In this document: positions 1-8,267 of the stretch, piece by piece
Layout of the letters: each line of letters starts with the position of its first letter
How positions within the stretch are numbered: the first letter of the stretch is position 1
Source of the DNA: Pseudoalteromonas luteoviolacea
Lineage (GTDB): Bacteria; Pseudomonadota; Gammaproteobacteria; Enterobacterales; Alteromonadaceae
Assembly: GCF_021654285.1 (NCBI RefSeq)
Contig: NZ_JAKFZS010000040.1
Coordinates: forward strand, 1 to 39,267
Length of the DNA stretch: 39,267 bases
Reading direction: 5' to 3'
The notes under the pieces: model-generated
What the model saw: the letters and a program-made list of their open reading frames with translations, nothing else
Database searches by the model: none
What the model was told of the DNA's origin: nothing
Position numbers and translations under genes: made by a program

Positions 1-78
1 AGCTTTTAGCTCCTTTTTTTCATTTTAACCCTTATTTGTCAAAACAAAGAGAAATCAAAGTTAACTCCCAGTCGTTTT

Positions 79-108
79 TTGTGTAAAATGGAATATCTTA
101 GTTTATAT
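79..108 (+). promoter_or_regulatory. possible sigma70 promoter of the desulfurase-rhodanese gene
   Basis: A TTGTGT box at 79-84 and a TTATAT box at 103-108 are 18 bases apart and end 17 bases before the ATG at 126. Both boxes are imperfect, and the surroundings are AT-rich, where such pairs occur by chance. No strong ribosome binding site precedes the ATG, so the transcript leader would be very short. Confidence 0.3.
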
Positions 109-125
109 AGTTATAAGCGGTATCC

Positions 126-2174
126 ATGACCCCCTCGACCCCTACTGAGTTTTACCTAGATGCAAACGCAACTACGCCAGTTTTAACACCTATTTTAAAT
201 AGTGTAATTGAAGCGATGACAGATAATTTTGGTAATCCCTCAAGCGCACATATCACAGGGCTATTAGCTAAGGACTTTCTAGAGCAAACGCGATCGAAGG
301 GTAAAAGCATTCTGGGAACGAAAGAGGGGGAGTTACTCTTTACATCAGGAGCAACTGAAGGAATTCAAACCGCCGTCGTTTCGACGATTAGTCATTATAT
401 GCAAACTGCAAGTAACGCGATTGATAAACCCCTTTTGATGTATGGGGCTACTGAGCATAAAGCTGTGCCAAATACTTTAAAGCACTGGAATGAAACTTTA
501 GGGTTACATGCTGAACTGATGGAAATCCCAGTGAATAAAGATGGAAAGCTTGACTATGCATTCATTGAGCAGCACGTACCTCAAGCTGTCATGATTTGTA
601 CAATGGCAGTGAACAACGAAACGGGTGTAATGCAGGACTTATTTAAGCTTGAAGAAGTGATCCGGAAAAATAACTCAGATGTTTCTTGGTTAGTGGATTG
701 TGTTCAGGCACTTGGTAAAGTAAGCATTAATATGGATGCTATATCCATTGACTATGCCCCGTTTTCTGGTCACAAACTATATGCACCTAAAGGAATAGGC
801 TTTTTATATGTTAGAAGTGGTCAACCGTATGTGCCTTTTATTGCCGGTGGTGGCCAAGAGTCTGGCATGAGATCAGGCACTGAAAACTTACCTGGGATTG
901 CGGGTTTAAATACGCTATTTTCACTACTTGCAGAGGAAGAAGGTGTTTTTTATACAACGAAACAACTTGAACTGCATCGACAGATGCTCATTGAGGCCTT
1001 GTTAGATACTTTCCCTGGCGTCTCTTTACACGCTAAGTGCGAGCATTCTGTACCGACTACTATTAACTTTTCGCTAGACCATTATACATCTAAGGAAATC
1101 ATTGACCTATTTGATGCAACAGGTATCAGGGTAAGTGGTGGCTCCGCGTGTAGTTCGGGAGTTTCAAGTAGTTTTGTGCTCGAAGCGATGGGGCTTGATG
1201 AGTGGCAGTGCAGTAATGCCATAAGACTATCATTTGGCCCTGCAGATACCACAGAGTTTATTGAAAGTGCATGTGATGCAATTCGCTCAATAAAACCACT
1301 GTTATCAATAAATCCAATAAAGGGGGATTTGGCAGAACGGCCGTCATCTAGTTGGTATGGTGTAACTCAATTAGCTTATCAAAATGAAACAAGCTGGGTG
1401 TTTGTTTCACAAAATAGAGAAGCCCTAATTATTAATCCCATTGACCAACTTATTCCCAAGCTAAAGCGCATATTCAGTGAATATAGTATTTGTATAAAAG
1501 CATGTATTCTTAATGCTTTAAATAGAAATACTAAAATGTTGATACAGAATATTACATCAACTTTTGGCCAATCAGTGCACATTTATCATGATGGAGGCCA
1601 TCTTTCTCAAGAGGTACTTTTATCTGGTGAGCAATGGGAAGTTAGAACAGTAGCCTCGAAGCAAGGTGGGTTAGTTTATTTGCATATTGAGAGTAGGGCA
1701 GATTTATCAGTAATAATTTCAGGCTCAGAAGAAGCACCAAGTTCATTTGATAGTGAAGCCAGTAACGCAGTGGTGATCTCTAAAAACAGCATTAGGCTTT
1801 ACTGTGAAAAAAATAGCAGTATACAAAAATCTAGTTTAGCAAATATAAACAATAACGTAGAGCTTCGAGATGGTCTTTCAGCTATAAACTGGATTAAAGC
1901 GCATGATGCGGTGGTAATCGATGTTCGGGAATACGCAGAGCATAAAGCTTCATCGCATCTATTAAGTAAAATATCTCAAGAATGTGCTGCGAATGTGATT
2001 AATATACCTGCTAGTCGGCTTGTCAATGCAGTTTTTGATGGAACACTTTCACCAAATACTGCTTACCTGTTATTGTGCCGCAGTGGTAAACGTTCTAAAC
2101 AACAAATTAAAGTGATGCAATCGCTAGGTTTTACCAGCCTTGCAAATCTAACAAAAGGTTTGGCGCTGCTTTGA
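126..2174 (+). CDS. cysteine desulfurase-like aminotransferase class V with C-terminal rhodanese domain
   Basis: 682 aa. Residues 8-390 are a NifS/IscS-type PLP enzyme that would remove sulfur from cysteine to form an enzyme persulfide. The Schiff-base lysine is K217 in SGHKLYAPKG and the persulfide cysteine is C342 in GGSACSSG. Residues about 590-682 are a rhodanese sulfurtransferase domain (DAVVIDVRE near 595, active-site loop CRSGKRS with C651), which could accept the sulfur. The middle, about 405-560, follows the strand and loop pattern of a persulfide dioxygenase/glyoxalase II-like metallo-beta-lactamase domain. The position expected for the THxHxDH metal site reads LNALNRNTK, so it would not bind metal. 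Ordinary IscS is about 400 aa, so this is a fusion. The ATG at 126 lacks a good ribosome binding site, but the protein begins as family members do. It stands alone, convergent with the LacI gene. Desulfurase and rhodanese calls are firm; the middle domain is inference. Confidence 0.9.
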   Translation: MTPSTPTEFYLDANATTPVLTPILNSVIEAMTDNFGNPSSAHITGLLAKDFLEQTRSKGKSILGTKEGELLFTSGATEGIQTAVVSTISHYMQTASNAIDKPLLMYGATEHKAVPNTLKHWNETLGLHAELMEIPVNKDGKLDYAFIEQHVPQAVMICTMAVNNETGVMQDLFKLEEVIRKNNSDVSWLVDCVQALGKVSINMDAISIDYAPFSGHKLYAPKGIGFLYVRSGQPYVPFIAGGGQESGMRSGTENLPGIAGLNTLFSLLAEEEGVFYTTKQLELHRQMLIEALLDTFPGVSLHAKCEHSVPTTINFSLDHYTSKEIIDLFDATGIRVSGGSACSSGVSSSFVLEAMGLDEWQCSNAIRLSFGPADTTEFIESACDAIRSIKPLLSINPIKGDLAERPSSSWYGVTQLAYQNETSWVFVSQNREALIINPIDQLIPKLKRIFSEYSICIKACILNALNRNTKMLIQNITSTFGQSVHIYHDGGHLSQEVLLSGEQWEVRTVASKQGGLVYLHIESRADLSVIISGSEEAPSSFDSEASNAVVISKNSIRLYCEKNSSIQKSSLANINNNVELRDGLSAINWIKAHDAVVIDVREYAEHKASSHLLSKISQECAANVINIPASRLVNAVFDGTLSPNTAYLLLCRSGKRSKQQIKVMQSLGFTSLANLTKGLALL

Positions 2175-2182
2175 GCGCCAAA
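2151..2182 (-). terminator. hairpin terminator at the convergent gene ends, better formed for the lacI-type gene
   Basis: A perfect 9-bp stem (TTTGGCGCT at 2159-2167 with AGCGCCAAA at 2174-2182) has a 6-base loop. Read on the minus strand it is followed by a T-rich stretch (CCTTTTGTT), as expected after the LacI-type gene ending at 2192. On the plus strand no T-run follows. The stem overlaps the stop codon of the upstream plus-strand gene. Confidence 0.55.
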
Positions 2183-2191
2183 CCGAGAAGG

Positions 2192-3253
2192 TTACACAGG
2201 TGCAGGTCCCGTACTTTCGCGAACCACAACGGAAGGTGTAAAGGTTGTGATGATGTCTTTATCTTGTTTTCTACTGCCTCTTGTTTTAGAAAACAATAAC
2301 CTAGCCGCGTGTTCTGAAATCACACTATTGGCTTGATGTGCAGTCGTTAACTTGGGCCAAGTCTGGCGAGAGAATGGCGAGTCCTCGAACCCTGAAATTG
2401 AAAGTTGTTCAGGAATGGCAATATTCATAAGGCGAGACGCAAAGAGCGCGCCAGCTGCAATTTCATCGTTACCGCCTAAAATAGCGGTAATCTTATGGGC
2501 ATTGTTATTCTTTAATAGCGCTTTTGCACCTTCAACACCTGACTCAAACGAATAAGTTCCCTCGTAGATTAAATCGTCATTCAAAGTGAGGTCATGATCT
2601 TTAAGCGCTTGTTGATACCCGGCTAAACGTTCAGTAGTTGATTTGTGTTCGGCATCTCCACATGCAAAGGCAATGGTTTTATGTCCTAGTTTAATGAGGT
2701 GTTCTGTAATTTCATATGCTGCAGCATAATCGTCAACATAAATACAGTTATTAGCTTTGATCTCTTCATTTTTACTTTCACTGGGTGCTGATGCATTACT
2801 TTGACCAGAAAGCAATCTTACGTACGCAACGCCTAAGTTATCAAGCATATCAATGATGTCTTGCTGCTCAGACAGAGGAGGAGTTAAGACTAAGCCCGCA
2901 AGTCTTGAGCGCTGTATCATGGTCGCGATTTCTTTGTGCATATCCGGATCTTGAGCACAGCAAGGGTGGATCACCAGCTCATAACCTTCTTCTTTACACC
3001 TTGATAGCACACCATTTTGCATATCAATGACATAATAGGCATTGGGGTTGTCATAAACTAGGCCAATGGCAAAGGAAGAGGTACCTGCCAAATTTCGTGC
3101 CGCAGTGTTTGGCTGGTAATTCAGCTCTTCGACGGCTTGCATAACCAAATCGTAAGTTTTTTTTCTGACTGAAGGCTCTTTATTGATGACCCTTGATACA
3201 GTTTTCATAGACACGCCTGCATGTTTTGCGACGTCGTTGATGGTTACTTTCAT
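2192..3253 (-). CDS. LacI-family transcriptional repressor of the adjacent sugar regulon
   Basis: 353 aa. The N-terminus is a typical LacI helix-turn-helix (VTINDVAKHAGVSMKTVSRV, residues 3-22) with a hinge helix reading NTAARNLAG. A periplasmic-binding-protein-like sensor domain follows, with AIGLVYDNPNAYYV early and FEDSPFSRQTWPKLTT late. The latter style is shared with LacI regulators of sugar and amino-sugar use in Alteromonadales and Xanthomonas. It is divergent from pgi. Three identical LacI-type palindromes with a central CG lie before pgi and before the TonB receptor gene, and this is the only LacI-type gene in the window, so it is the likely ligand of those sites. The effector sugar is unknown. 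The operator resembles what I remember for NagR-type regulators, but no GlcNAc genes are present here, so I give no symbol. Confidence 0.93.
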   Translation of the reverse strand: MKVTINDVAKHAGVSMKTVSRVINKEPSVRKKTYDLVMQAVEELNYQPNTAARNLAGTSSFAIGLVYDNPNAYYVIDMQNGVLSRCKEEGYELVIHPCCAQDPDMHKEIATMIQRSRLAGLVLTPPLSEQQDIIDMLDNLGVAYVRLLSGQSNASAPSESKNEEIKANNCIYVDDYAAAYEITEHLIKLGHKTIAFACGDAEHKSTTERLAGYQQALKDHDLTLNDDLIYEGTYSFESGVEGAKALLKNNNAHKITAILGGNDEIAAGALFASRLMNIAIPEQLSISGFEDSPFSRQTWPKLTTAHQANSVISEHAARLLFSKTRGSRKQDKDIITTFTPSVVVRESTGPAPV

Positions 3254-3461
3254 TTTTTTTCTTCTATATGAATAAGGCTAAGCTTTGGCCAAAAATTGAG
3301 TGCTTTACTCTCAGAGCCCTTTAAATGCTGGCTTTTAATACAAAATAATATGGATCAGCATTACGTGTAAGGCAATATAGTATATTTCAGCTTTTCATGA
3401 AACGATCAAATTTGTACGCTGCAGTTTTTTAACATTAACTGAATAACTTTAATTTATTTTA

Positions 3462-3475
3462 TGATACCGGTGTCA
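3462..3475. promoter_or_regulatory. second LacI-type palindrome, different from the main operator
   Basis: TGATACCGGTGTCA is a near-perfect 14-bp palindrome with a central CG, the layout of LacI-family operators. Its core ACCGGT resembles the gluconate repressor (GntR/LacI-family) type of site more than the TGACAGCGTTGTCA sites in this window. It overlaps a possible -35 (TGTCAA, 3471-3476) that is 18 bases from TTATAT at 3495-3500. Which protein binds it is unknown. Confidence 0.4.
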
Positions 3476-3525
3476 AAAAATAAAAAATCAGTTATTATAT
3501 GCAAAGTAAAATGAGGAACATGCAG

Positions 3526-3543
3526 TTTGACAGCGTTGTCATT
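3526..3543. promoter_or_regulatory. LacI-type operator upstream of pgi
   Basis: The 14-bp core TGACAGCGTTGTCA (3528-3541) is identical to the cores at 8270-8283 and 8589-8602. It is a palindrome with a central CG, mismatched only at the pair next to the centre. It includes the -35 hexamer TTGACA of the pgi promoter candidate, so a bound repressor would block RNA polymerase directly. Confidence 0.8.
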
Positions 3544-3555
3544 TTAACTTATGGT
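3527..3555 (+). promoter_or_regulatory. sigma70 promoter candidate of pgi
   Basis: A perfect TTGACA (3527-3532) is followed after 17 bases by TATGGT (3550-3555, four of six consensus bases). Transcription would start near 3562, about 60 bases before the chosen ATG at 3622. The -35 lies inside the operator. Confidence 0.5.
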
Positions 3556-3621
3556 TAACGCTCGAATATGTTTATGTGTGTATTTATGTATTTGCACACT
3601 ATCATCGCTAGGGGAAAAATT

Positions 3622-5268
3622 ATGAATTGCCGTACAACATTATCAAGTTGGCAAGCATTATCATCAGCATCAGAACAATTAAAAGAACAGCATTTAAAGA
3701 CTCTTTTTGAGACTGATAATGGACGCTTTGATAAATTTTCTCGTCAGATCCCTGGCGTTCTTTTTGACTTTTCGAAGCAACATATTGACAGCCGAGTATT
3801 TGAGCAGCTAATCACGCTTGCTAAAGAATCAGATATAGTAACGTGGCGTGATAAGATGTTTTCTGGTGAGAAGATAAATATCACAGAAGACAGAGCTGTT
3901 CTACATGTCGCTCTTAGAAACAGAGAAGCTTCTCCGATTTATGTTGATGGTGTCAATGTGACCGAGCAAGTTCAAGCAGAACTTGAAAAAATGAAGGTTT
4001 TCACAGACAGAGTCCGCAGCGGTGAATGGACTGGCTACACAGGTAAAGCTGTAAAAGACATCGTTGCTATTGGCGTTGGTGGTTCTAACCTAGGTCCGCA
4101 AATGGTGACTGAAGCACTCAGCGCCTACAGTGATGGTAATTTAAATGTTCATTACGTTTCTAATGTTGATGGTGTTCAACTTGGTGAGGTTTTGAAAAAA
4201 GTACACGCTGAAACCACCTTGTTTGTTATTTCGTCAAAAACATTTACGACTTCTGAAACGATGAACAATGCACGCTCAGCAGTTGCTTGGTTTCTAGAAA
4301 GTGCCAATGAACAGAGTGCAGTTGCGAAGCATTTTGTTGCAGTAAGTACAAACCTTGAAAAAACTCGCGCATTTGGTATCGCAGATGAAAACGTATTCAC
4401 AATGTGGGATTGGGTAGGTGGACGATTCTCTCTGTGGAGTGCTATTGGGCTACCAATTGCATTGTATCTTGGCTTTGAAACGTTTGTTGACGTACTTGAA
4501 GGTGCGTTTGAGGTTGATACGCATTTTAAAACAGCTGAGTTTGAAAATAACATACCGCTGATCATGGCACTTTTAAGTGTATGGAATTCAAGTTTTTTAG
4601 GGTATACGTCTCAAGCAATTTTGCCATACGATCAGGCGTTGCAAATGTTGCCAGCCTATTTGCAACAAGGTGAAATGGAAAGTAATGGTAAGCATGTCAC
4701 ATTTGAAGGGCAGACTGTACCGTATACGACTGTACCAATAATTTGGGGTATGACAGGTATTAATGGTCAGCATGCATTTTATCAATGTTTGCACCAAGGT
4801 AATGTTATTGTGCCAGCGGATTTCATTGCATCAGTTGAACCGCAAATTGCATTAGGCAAACACCATGATGTGTTGCTGTCTAACTTTTTTGCCCAGACAG
4901 AAGCCTTGATGGCAGGTGTCAATGAACAGCAAATCCGTGAAGACTTAGTCGCGAAAGGCAAGTCTGAAAGCGAGATTGAGAAACTAGTTGCACATAAAGT
5001 ACACCAAGGTAACCGACCTACAACATCCATGATTTTAGATAAAGTTGATGCAAAAGCAGTCGGTAGATTAATTGCGCTTTATGAACATAAGATTTTCTGT
5101 CAAGGGATTATCTTGAATGTATGCTCCTTTGACCAATGGGGCGTTGAGCTAGGTAAAGGCTTAGCAAGTAACATTGAATCAGAACTGACTCAAGAAAACG
5201 TTAGTCACGAGCATGATAGCTCTACGTCTGGACTAATCGCTTATTACAAGCAAAAACGAAATAAATAA
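3622..5268 (+). CDS. pgi: glucose-6-phosphate isomerase
   Basis: Interconverts glucose 6-phosphate and fructose 6-phosphate in the cytosol. From the ATG at 3622 it has 548 aa, close to the roughly 549 aa of enterobacterial Pgi. AGGGGAAA ends six bases before this ATG, so I prefer it to the longer frame opening at 3568. Family marks include IGVGGSNLGPQMV, the SKTFTTSETM phosphate-binding loop, WDWVGGRFSLWSAIGLPIAL, and the C-terminal signature FDQWGVELGK. It is preceded by a LacI-type operator, so it is probably induced with the receptor gene downstream. A pgi next to zwf-pgl puts both fates of glucose 6-phosphate, glycolysis and the oxidative branch, side by side. No anomaly in the frame. Confidence 0.97.
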   Translation: MNCRTTLSSWQALSSASEQLKEQHLKTLFETDNGRFDKFSRQIPGVLFDFSKQHIDSRVFEQLITLAKESDIVTWRDKMFSGEKINITEDRAVLHVALRNREASPIYVDGVNVTEQVQAELEKMKVFTDRVRSGEWTGYTGKAVKDIVAIGVGGSNLGPQMVTEALSAYSDGNLNVHYVSNVDGVQLGEVLKKVHAETTLFVISSKTFTTSETMNNARSAVAWFLESANEQSAVAKHFVAVSTNLEKTRAFGIADENVFTMWDWVGGRFSLWSAIGLPIALYLGFETFVDVLEGAFEVDTHFKTAEFENNIPLIMALLSVWNSSFLGYTSQAILPYDQALQMLPAYLQQGEMESNGKHVTFEGQTVPYTTVPIIWGMTGINGQHAFYQCLHQGNVIVPADFIASVEPQIALGKHHDVLLSNFFAQTEALMAGVNEQQIREDLVAKGKSESEIEKLVAHKVHQGNRPTTSMILDKVDAKAVGRLIALYEHKIFCQGIILNVCSFDQWGVELGKGLASNIESELTQENVSHEHDSSTSGLIAYYKQKRNK

Positions 5269-5583
5269 AATCGTAGCACTTGGCTACGACAGTAAAGAAT
5301 ACCTTTGAACGGGTAGCGCTGGAGTACTTAGGGCCTGTATTTTTGTGAGAGGAATTACAGAGCCCCTAAGACTCATTTTTAAAGACTGCTAGAAAAATAA
5401 ATATGCAATTGCTACTAGGCAGGCTTCACCTGAATCCTAAGCAAGATTGTGGTCTGAGAACGAATTCAAACCTATAAATGAAGTTATGTTTGGTATGTTT
5501 ACCTAAAACACCAAACGGTTTTGATTGTAGCGCGTGTTCTCTAAAGAGTAATGACCGCGCACCTAACCTTGTGAGAAATAATT
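5269..5583. other. pgi-zwf intergenic region with a long imperfect inverted repeat
   Basis: 315 bases without a gene. Right after pgi, TCGTAGC (5271-5277) pairs with GCTACGA (5283-5289), but no T-run follows, so termination is doubtful. At 5322-5374 there is a longer imperfect inverted repeat. Near 5510-5522, CCAAACGGTTTTG is a loose palindrome. No copy of the TGACAGCGTTGTCA operator and no convincing HexR-type site (TGTAATwwwATTACA) was seen, so the control of zwf is unclear. Only a weak ribosome binding site (GTGAGA) precedes zwf. Confidence 0.6.
5322..5374. repeat. imperfect inverted repeat between pgi and zwf
   Basis: The arms are GAGTACTTAGGGCCTGTA (5322-5339) and TACAGAGCCCCTAAGACTC (5356-5374), separated by 16 bases. 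They pair over CTTAGGG/CCCTAAG and CTGTA/TACAG, with small bulges. It could be an RNA hairpin in the zwf leader, a terminator-like element without a T-tract, or one copy of a dispersed palindromic repeat. No second copy was seen in this window. Confidence 0.45.
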
Positions 5584-7056
5584 ATGCTTAATCCTTTTGA
5601 TATCGTAATTTTTGGTGGGGGTGGCGATTTAGCGTTAAGAAAATTGTTGCCTGCTATGTATCGTGCATATCAAGAAGGCAATTTGCCTGAAGGTAGCCGC
5701 ATTTTACCTACCGTTCGAGAAGAAAGTAAAAAAAATGAATATGTAGAAAACGCTGGCAAAGCACTCCAGGAGCATTTAGGAAAAGGCGAGTATAACCAAG
5801 CCGATTGGACTGCGTTTTCCAAGTTTTTAGTGCCTGTTGTGGTTAATGTCACTGAAGCTGATGATAATTGGGACTTACTTCGAGATATTTTAGAACAAGA
5901 CGATACCACTAAGTCTCGCGTTTTTTACCTCTCTCTTCCTCCTGCCGTTTATGGTACATGCTGTGAGTTATTATCTAAGAAATCTTTGATCAGTGAAAAT
6001 TCGCGGGTTGTTGTTGAAAAGCCGATTGGTTATTGCGGTGAATCAGCTGAAGAAATCAATGCCAAAATTGCGGAGTTTTTTGAAGAAGACCAAATTTTCC
6101 GCATAGATCACTATTTAGGTAAAGAAACAGTACAAAACCTTATGGCGCTGAGATTTTCAAATGTCCTTTTTGAAAATCTTTGGGATGCTAAGACCATTGA
6201 CAATATTCAAATCAGTATTTCTGAAACCGTAGGCTTGGAGAGCAGAGCCGGATTTTACGATAAAGCGGGCGCGCTTCGAGATATGGTGCAAAACCATCTT
6301 ATCCAGCTATTGTGTCTTGTCGCTATGGAGTCCCCTCATAAACTCAATGCAAACAGCATCAGAAATGAAAAACTGAAAGTACTAGAAGCGTTACGTCCAC
6401 TTACAGATGAGTTGGTAGACGATAATGTTGTTCGAGGCCAATATGTACCTGGCGATTTGAATGGCAGCTTAGTACCTGGTTATTTGGAAGAGTTAGGTGA
6501 AGGTTCAAGCACAACGGAAACGTTTGTTGCAATTCGCGCTCATATCGATAATTGGCGCTGGTCAGGCGTACCTTTCTATTTAAGAACCGGTAAACGCATG
6601 AAGCAACGTTGTGCCGAAATTGTCGTAGAATATAAACCAGTTTCTCATAATGTGTATGATGATACTGTTGGTCCAATTTTACCAAACCGTTTAATTATAA
6701 GGCTTCAACCAGAAGAAAGTATCCAGTTGACTCTAATGTCAAAAAGATTAGACAACTTAGAAATGCAACTTGAACCAGTCACACTTAATATTGAACTGAG
6801 TGAAAAGTATAGTAACGGTTTCCACTCAGATGCTTATAAGCGTTTGATGTTAGATGCTGCAGCAAATAATCCATCATTGTTCATTCACCGTGATGAAGTA
6901 AGACAAGCTTGGAAATGGATTGACCCAATCATTGCTCGTTGGCAAGAGAAGGGCACGCCTGCATTATACAGAGCTGGCTCTTGGGGACCAGAGTCGGCGG
7001 ATGAGTTATTAGAAGAAAAAGGTCACGCTTGGTTTAATGTTGGAGAGAATAATTAA
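5584..7056 (+). CDS. zwf: glucose-6-phosphate 1-dehydrogenase
   Basis: Oxidises glucose 6-phosphate to 6-phosphoglucono-lactone with NAD(P)+, the first step of the pentose phosphate and Entner-Doudoroff routes. 490 aa, the normal length. The N-terminal dinucleotide-binding fold has GGGGDLALRKLLPA (residues 11-24), slightly unlike the common GxxGDL(A/T) form with Ser or Thr inside. The catalytic signature RIDHYLGK is at 173-180, and VVVEKPIG and PFYLRTGKRM are also typical. Its TAA overlaps the ATG of pgl by one base, so the two are translationally coupled. The usual partners edd, glk and eda are not in the window. Confidence 0.97.
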   Translation: MLNPFDIVIFGGGGDLALRKLLPAMYRAYQEGNLPEGSRILPTVREESKKNEYVENAGKALQEHLGKGEYNQADWTAFSKFLVPVVVNVTEADDNWDLLRDILEQDDTTKSRVFYLSLPPAVYGTCCELLSKKSLISENSRVVVEKPIGYCGESAEEINAKIAEFFEEDQIFRIDHYLGKETVQNLMALRFSNVLFENLWDAKTIDNIQISISETVGLESRAGFYDKAGALRDMVQNHLIQLLCLVAMESPHKLNANSIRNEKLKVLEALRPLTDELVDDNVVRGQYVPGDLNGSLVPGYLEELGEGSSTTETFVAIRAHIDNWRWSGVPFYLRTGKRMKQRCAEIVVEYKPVSHNVYDDTVGPILPNRLIIRLQPEESIQLTLMSKRLDNLEMQLEPVTLNIELSEKYSNGFHSDAYKRLMLDAAANNPSLFIHRDEVRQAWKWIDPIIARWQEKGTPALYRAGSWGPESADELLEEKGHAWFNVGENN

Positions 7057-7766
7057 TGGCAATCTTAAACGAAAAGTTTTTTGATTCTAAAGACGAGATG
7101 ACAGAGCACTTGGCTTCGGTATTAGAAAATACATTGAGCCAAGCAATTGAAACTGACGCTGCTGCGAGTATATTGGTTTCTGGTGGTTCTTCACCTGCGC
7201 CAGCCTATAAGCGACTTTCAGGTTTGGACTTGGATTGGAGTAAAGTCACCGTTGCAATGGTTGATGAGCGCTGGGTTGCGCCAAATCATGAAAAGTCAAA
7301 CGAAGCGTTTATTAATTCGACATTGTTACAGGACAAAGCATCAGGTGCGCCTTTTGTAACGATGAAAAATGAACAGCCGTCAGCTATCCAAGGCCAAAGT
7401 GAAGTTGAAGCACGTTATCAGTCTTTAAAACAGCCATTTGATATAACCATTTTAGGCATGGGTCCAGATGGGCATACCGCATCACTTTTTCCACATGCTG
7501 ATGGTTTAAAAGATGCACTTAAGACAGAACAGCTTGTTTGCGCAATTAATGCAAAAGAGAGTGACGTGACGGGGAGTATTACTGAGCGCATGAGCTTATC
7601 ACTAGCTGGTATTGCGAATACTAAGCACGCCATTTTGTTGATAAGTGGTGAAGCGAAGCGCGCCATTTACGAACAAGCAAAAGAGCAGGGCTCTGAATTA
7701 GATATCCCACTTAGAGCTGTATTGGGACTACCTGAACTAAAGCTAAGTGTTTTTTGGTGTCCTTAA
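7056..7766 (+). CDS. pgl: 6-phosphogluconolactonase
   Basis: Hydrolyses 6-phosphogluconolactone, the product of Zwf, to 6-phosphogluconate. 236 aa, typical of the DevB/SOL-type enzymes. Family marks are VSGGSSPAPAY near residue 41, VDERWV near 70, and the signature GMGPDGHTASLFP near 135, with the catalytic histidine in DGHTA. The ATG shares its A with the zwf stop (TAATG), a one-base overlap that implies coupled translation. A hairpin terminator follows 12 bases after the stop, so zwf-pgl ends here. In many relatives edd or glk would come next; here the following gene is a TonB receptor. Confidence 0.95.
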   Translation: MAILNEKFFDSKDEMTEHLASVLENTLSQAIETDAAASILVSGGSSPAPAYKRLSGLDLDWSKVTVAMVDERWVAPNHEKSNEAFINSTLLQDKASGAPFVTMKNEQPSAIQGQSEVEARYQSLKQPFDITILGMGPDGHTASLFPHADGLKDALKTEQLVCAINAKESDVTGSITERMSLSLAGIANTKHAILLISGEAKRAIYEQAKEQGSELDIPLRAVLGLPELKLSVFWCP

Positions 7767-7778
7767 TTCTTTTTAATG

Positions 7779-7803
7779 AAAAACGCGTGTTTAACGCGTT
7801 TTT
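7779..7803 (+). terminator. rho-independent terminator after pgl
   Basis: AAAAACGCGT (7779-7788) and ACGCGTTTTT (7794-7803) form a perfect 10-bp stem with a 5-base loop, and the T-tract is built into the descending arm. It lies 12 bases after the pgl stop and separates zwf-pgl from the receptor locus. Confidence 0.85.
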
Positions 7804-8267
7804 CTAGCCTCAAATCACGATTTACACTTTCTTTATTTTTTCCTAAATCCCGTATTGCAATCCTTTTTATTGAAAATAGTTATTCTTGTTTAAGTGTGTC
7901 ATTTCATTTGTAAAAGCTTACATGTTTCTTTTATTAGACATTAATAGTAATTAACAAGTCGATAAATAACATAATTTAATCAATAGTAAAGTTGCCTCAT
8001 ATTAATGTAAGAAAACATTAGTACCGATTAAATCTTAAAACTATCTGATTGGCATATAAAAATACATACTTTATTAGTATTTGTTATATGTAATTTTTGC
8101 TATCTGCGTGTATTTAAGCCGCTCTTTGTTGCGGTAAATGAGATTTTTGTATTTGAGGTAAAAATTAATTTCTTAATTTTCAATTGGATCCACCGAGTTT
8201 TGTTTTTTGTCCCGCAAGGGTCTTAAGGTTCACGCTTTTACTGGACATAGAGGTAAAATTCATCTAA

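Larger units (their letters stand above)
3254..3621. other. divergent regulatory region between the LacI-type gene and pgi
   Basis: 368 bases without a gene, AT-rich. It holds a promoter candidate whose -35 box lies within a LacI-type operator (3526-3555), and a second, different palindrome with a central CG (3462-3475). I find no copy of the main operator close to the LacI-type start at 3253, so any autoregulation would have to act from the pgi side. A longer pgi reading frame opens at 3568, but it lacks a ribosome binding site and exceeds the family length. Confidence 0.7.

Noticed and set aside
3568..3621. N-terminal extension of pgi
   Set aside because: It adds 18 residues beyond the family length and lacks a ribosome binding site, while the ATG at 3622 has AGGGGAAA.
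4176..4565. 129-codon minus-strand frame
   Set aside because: Antisense within pgi; its sequence has no recognisable domain and pgi is intact and full length.
5271..5289. Terminator after pgi
   Set aside because: A 7-bp hairpin exists but is followed by CAGTAAAG, not a T-run, so I did not list it as a terminator.
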